A DNA stretch of 64,000 bases from TMP-86 sp044226865. GTDB lineage: Bacteria > Pseudomonadota > Gammaproteobacteria > Steroidobacterales > Steroidobacteraceae. Shown here in pieces: positions 62,115-64,000 of the stretch (position 1 is the stretch's first letter; the number at the start of each line of letters is the position of its first letter). The notes below the pieces were generated by a model. The model ran no database searches and was not told where the DNA came from. It was given only the letters and a program-made list of their open reading frames with translations. The stretch covers positions 248,001 to 312,000 of the forward strand of contig JBGAGE010000007.1 in NCBI GenBank assembly GCA_044226865.1, written 5' to 3'. Both the position numbers and the translations under genes were made by a program.

Positions 62115-62613
62115 GGATTTCCTCGAAACGATCACCTTGCTTGAGGCCGCCAAGTGTACCTCTCCAGCGCGACGTGCGCTGGGTCCGCGCGCTCATTCGT
62201 GCCGCCTGGCTGGTGCCGCGGGCATAATCCGGCCCGGGTGTGGCGGGGGTCACGAAATGATGATGTTGGGACACATTGGCTGACGGCCGGCACGACGCAC
62301 ACGAGGTCACCGGATCATGACGCTGCAGGTACAAACGCGCTCGGCGGCAACCACGTATCCGGGGCCGGCGGCCGCCACCGCACCGCCGAGGATGACGACA
62401 GCGTGATGATTCTCCTGACGGACCGGGTGCCGGCCTTGGATATTCGACTAGACCTCATCGCCGATTGGCGCGAGGACGATGTCTGGTGAACCTTTCCGGC
62501 GCGAACCCCTGGCCATTCCAGGGGATTTGCCGGCCGCATGGCGGAGCATCCCTCTTCGACTCACCCGCTGCGACGGGATAAGCTTCGAGCGCCACGACCC
62601 GAAGGAGACGCGC
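62115..62613. other. Intergenic gap between the aldolase and yghU genes
   Basis: The 499 bases should hold the promoters of the two divergent genes. Short frames are open (for example one ending at 62489), but none has a ribosome site or recognisable product. A 27-codon frame (MILLTDRVPALD) near its end could be a degraded gene end. I see no RNA gene. Confidence 0.45.
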
Positions 62614-63495
62614 TTGAACGAACCTGCCGGCTACACGCCACCCAAGATCTGGACCTGGAACAAGCCCAGTGGCGGCAAGTTCGCCAACATCAATCGTCCG
62701 GTTGCCGGCCCAACGCACGAGAAGGAGCTTCCAGTCGGCCGGCACCCGCTGCAGCTGTATTCGCTGGCGACGCCGAATGGCGTGAAGGTGACGGTGATGC
62801 TGGAAGAGTTGCTCACTCTCGGCCACCGCGGCGCCGAGTACGATGCCTGGCTGATCCGCATCTACGATGGCGACCAGTTCGGCAGCGGCTTCGTCGGCGT
62901 CAATCCCAACTCCAAGATCCCGGCGTTGATGGACCGCAGCGGGCCTACGCCCGTGCGCGTGTTCGAGTCCGGCGCCATCCTCATGTACCTCGCGGAGAAA
63001 TTCGGCGCCTTCCTGCCCGCCTCCGGCGCCGCCCGCGCGGAGTGCCTGTCATGGTTGTTCTGGCAGATGGGCGCAACCCCATACCTCGGTGGCGGCTTCG
63101 GGCATTTCTACGCCTACGCGCCCTTCAAGATCGAATACGCCATCGACCGCTTCGCCATGGAGGTCAAGCGGCAGCTCGATGTCCTCAACCGCCGGTTGGC
63201 GGAATCCGAGTACCTGGCGGGCGGCGACTACACCATTGCCGACATGGCGGTGTGGCCCTGGTACGGCGCACTGGTGAAGGGACTGGTGTACGAGGCCGGG
63301 GAATTCCTGCAGGTGCACGAATACACACACGTGCGGCGCTGGACCGACCAGATTGCGCAGCGGCCCGCGGTGCAGCGCGGCCGCAAGGTCAACCGCATCA
63401 ATGGCGACCCGGCGGATCAATTGCACGAGCGGCACGATGCCGGTGATTTCGATACGCGCACACAGGACAAGATCGCGAAAACGGGCGGCGGCTAG
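62614..63495 (+). CDS. yghU: Glutathione S-transferase family protein YghU
   Basis: The 293 aa protein matches YghU: YTPPKIWTWNKPSGGKFANI at the N terminus, LQLYSLATPNGVKVTVMLEEL (thioredoxin-like fold), GFVGVNPNSKIPALMDR, and a C-terminal helical part with LAGGDYTIADMAVWPWYGAL. It has glutathione disulfide-bond reductase activity in E. coli. I chose TTG 62614, with GAAGGAG six bases upstream; the longer frame from 62479 has no family match. Confidence 0.92.
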   Translation: MNEPAGYTPPKIWTWNKPSGGKFANINRPVAGPTHEKELPVGRHPLQLYSLATPNGVKVTVMLEELLTLGHRGAEYDAWLIRIYDGDQFGSGFVGVNPNSKIPALMDRSGPTPVRVFESGAILMYLAEKFGAFLPASGAARAECLSWLFWQMGATPYLGGGFGHFYAYAPFKIEYAIDRFAMEVKRQLDVLNRRLAESEYLAGGDYTIADMAVWPWYGALVKGLVYEAGEFLQVHEYTHVRRWTDQIAQRPAVQRGRKVNRINGDPADQLHERHDAGDFDTRTQDKIAKTGGG

Positions 63496-63578
63496 CCTCC
63501 GGCGACAGGCCCCGGCTGCGTACGGGGCAATCGGGTGCGGCGCAGCGGCGGACGCCGGCCGGGAAGCTTTCGACTCGC

Positions 63579-64000
63579 TCACAACCCTTTTGACTTGAGC
63601 ACCTGTGCCGTGTGCTCGACGAAGCGCTTCACCTTCGCGGGGACCAGCCGCGCCGTGGGATACACCGCGTAAATGCCGCTCTCCGGCGTTTCGTATTCAT
63701 CGAGCACGCGCGTGATCGTCCCCGAGGCCAACAGGTCCGTGACGAGCCAATGCGGCAGCGCGACCAGGCCTATGCCGGCCACCGCGGCCGCGCGCACGGA
63801 TTCCGAGCTGTCGGCGAGCATCACGGCCTCGATGGGAATCTTCAAGGTGTCGCCGCCGACGAGGAAATGCCATTCATGGCCCCAGTGGCGCGGCGAAAAG
63901 CCCACGCAGCGATGGCGACGCACGTCGGCAGGCTTGTGCGGCCGGCCATGCGCCGCGAGATAGCCAGGCGAGGCCACGATGATGACGCGCGAATGCCCGA
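63579..64000 (-). CDS. LysR-type transcriptional regulator, C-terminal part (runs off the right edge)
   Basis: About 140 codons are visible. The region starts with VIIVASPGYLAAHGRP, has the LysR co-inducer domain pattern RRHRCVGFSP and ESVRAAAVAGIGLVALPHWLV, and ends with FVEHTAQVLKSKGL. The N-terminal helix-turn-helix lies outside the window. It is transcribed toward yghU and ends about 80 bases from it. Confidence 0.9.
   Translation of the reverse strand, partial: GHSRVIIVASPGYLAAHGRPHKPADVRRHRCVGFSPRHWGHEWHFLVGGDTLKIPIEAVMLADSSESVRAAAVAGIGLVALPHWLVTDLLASGTITRVLDEYETPESGIYAVYPTARLVPAKVKRFVEHTAQVLKSKGL

Noticed and set aside
62154..62489. Open frame in the aldolase-yghU gap
   Set aside because: No ribosome site and no recognisable fold; it is described as part of the gap.

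Overview
The window is GC-rich bacterial chromosome, with frequent GTG and TTG starts, tight operons and many 1-4 bp gene overlaps. The pilMNOPQ cluster beside a divergent PBP1A gene and followed by aroK-aroB, together with the ybbA/ybbP-tesA, rph-rdgB-hemW and rpmE blocks, points to a gammaproteobacterium. The YtcJ-like amidohydrolases, DUF481 and M19 genes would suit the Steroidobacterales/Nevskiales/Xanthomonadales side; that placement is inference.

Layout. 1-2.2 kb: end of an unknown gene, a glutathione S-transferase, and a Xre/ParS-RES toxin-antitoxin pair with a clear operator; the RES gene looks frameshifted near its start. 2.3-16.5 kb: metabolic and envelope genes: DUF2200, DUF4139, a YbbA/YbbP ABC complex divergent from esterase TesA, DUF481, a LysE exporter, two divergent amidohydrolases, an orphan polyamine-binding lipoprotein and small unknowns. 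16.6-40.8 kb: core genome: fadD, hemE-dgt-aroB, aroK, the pilMNOPQ operon with a tandem Ig-like lipoprotein at its end, PBP1A, citrate synthase, an M48 protease lipoprotein, rpmE, an AT-rich gap with three DnaA-box-like sites, hemW-rdgB-rph-PP2C, and yicC.

40.96-46.85 kb: a small integrative and mobilizable element: tyrosine integrase, Fic protein, relaxase, MobC-like protein, AlpA-like regulator and two unknown genes. It is bounded by direct repeats built on TTGTAGCTA. It lies just after yicC, where gmk is usually found. Beside it is a frameshifted zinc-ribbon/SMI1-KNR4 gene.

47.7-52.85 kb: an MFS carrier divergent from a complete D-xylose ABC importer, xylFGH. 52.85-56.5 kb: the most unusual unit, five overlapping genes behind a perfect 15 bp palindrome: a BufA1/DUF2282-type four-cysteine exported peptide, a ferritin-like diiron protein, a KAS III-like condensing enzyme, and an ABC ATPase with an ABC-2 permease. 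No MNIO (DUF692) bufferin-maturation gene is present, so this may be an undescribed biosynthesis/export system. 56.5-64 kb: exported RidA with a cold-shock protein, an amino-acid permease remnant, an AraC regulator with a SnoaL-like protein, an M19 dipeptidase homologue missing usual metal ligands, class I aldolase, YghU and part of a LysR regulator. I found no rRNA, tRNA, CRISPR array or intact insertion sequence.
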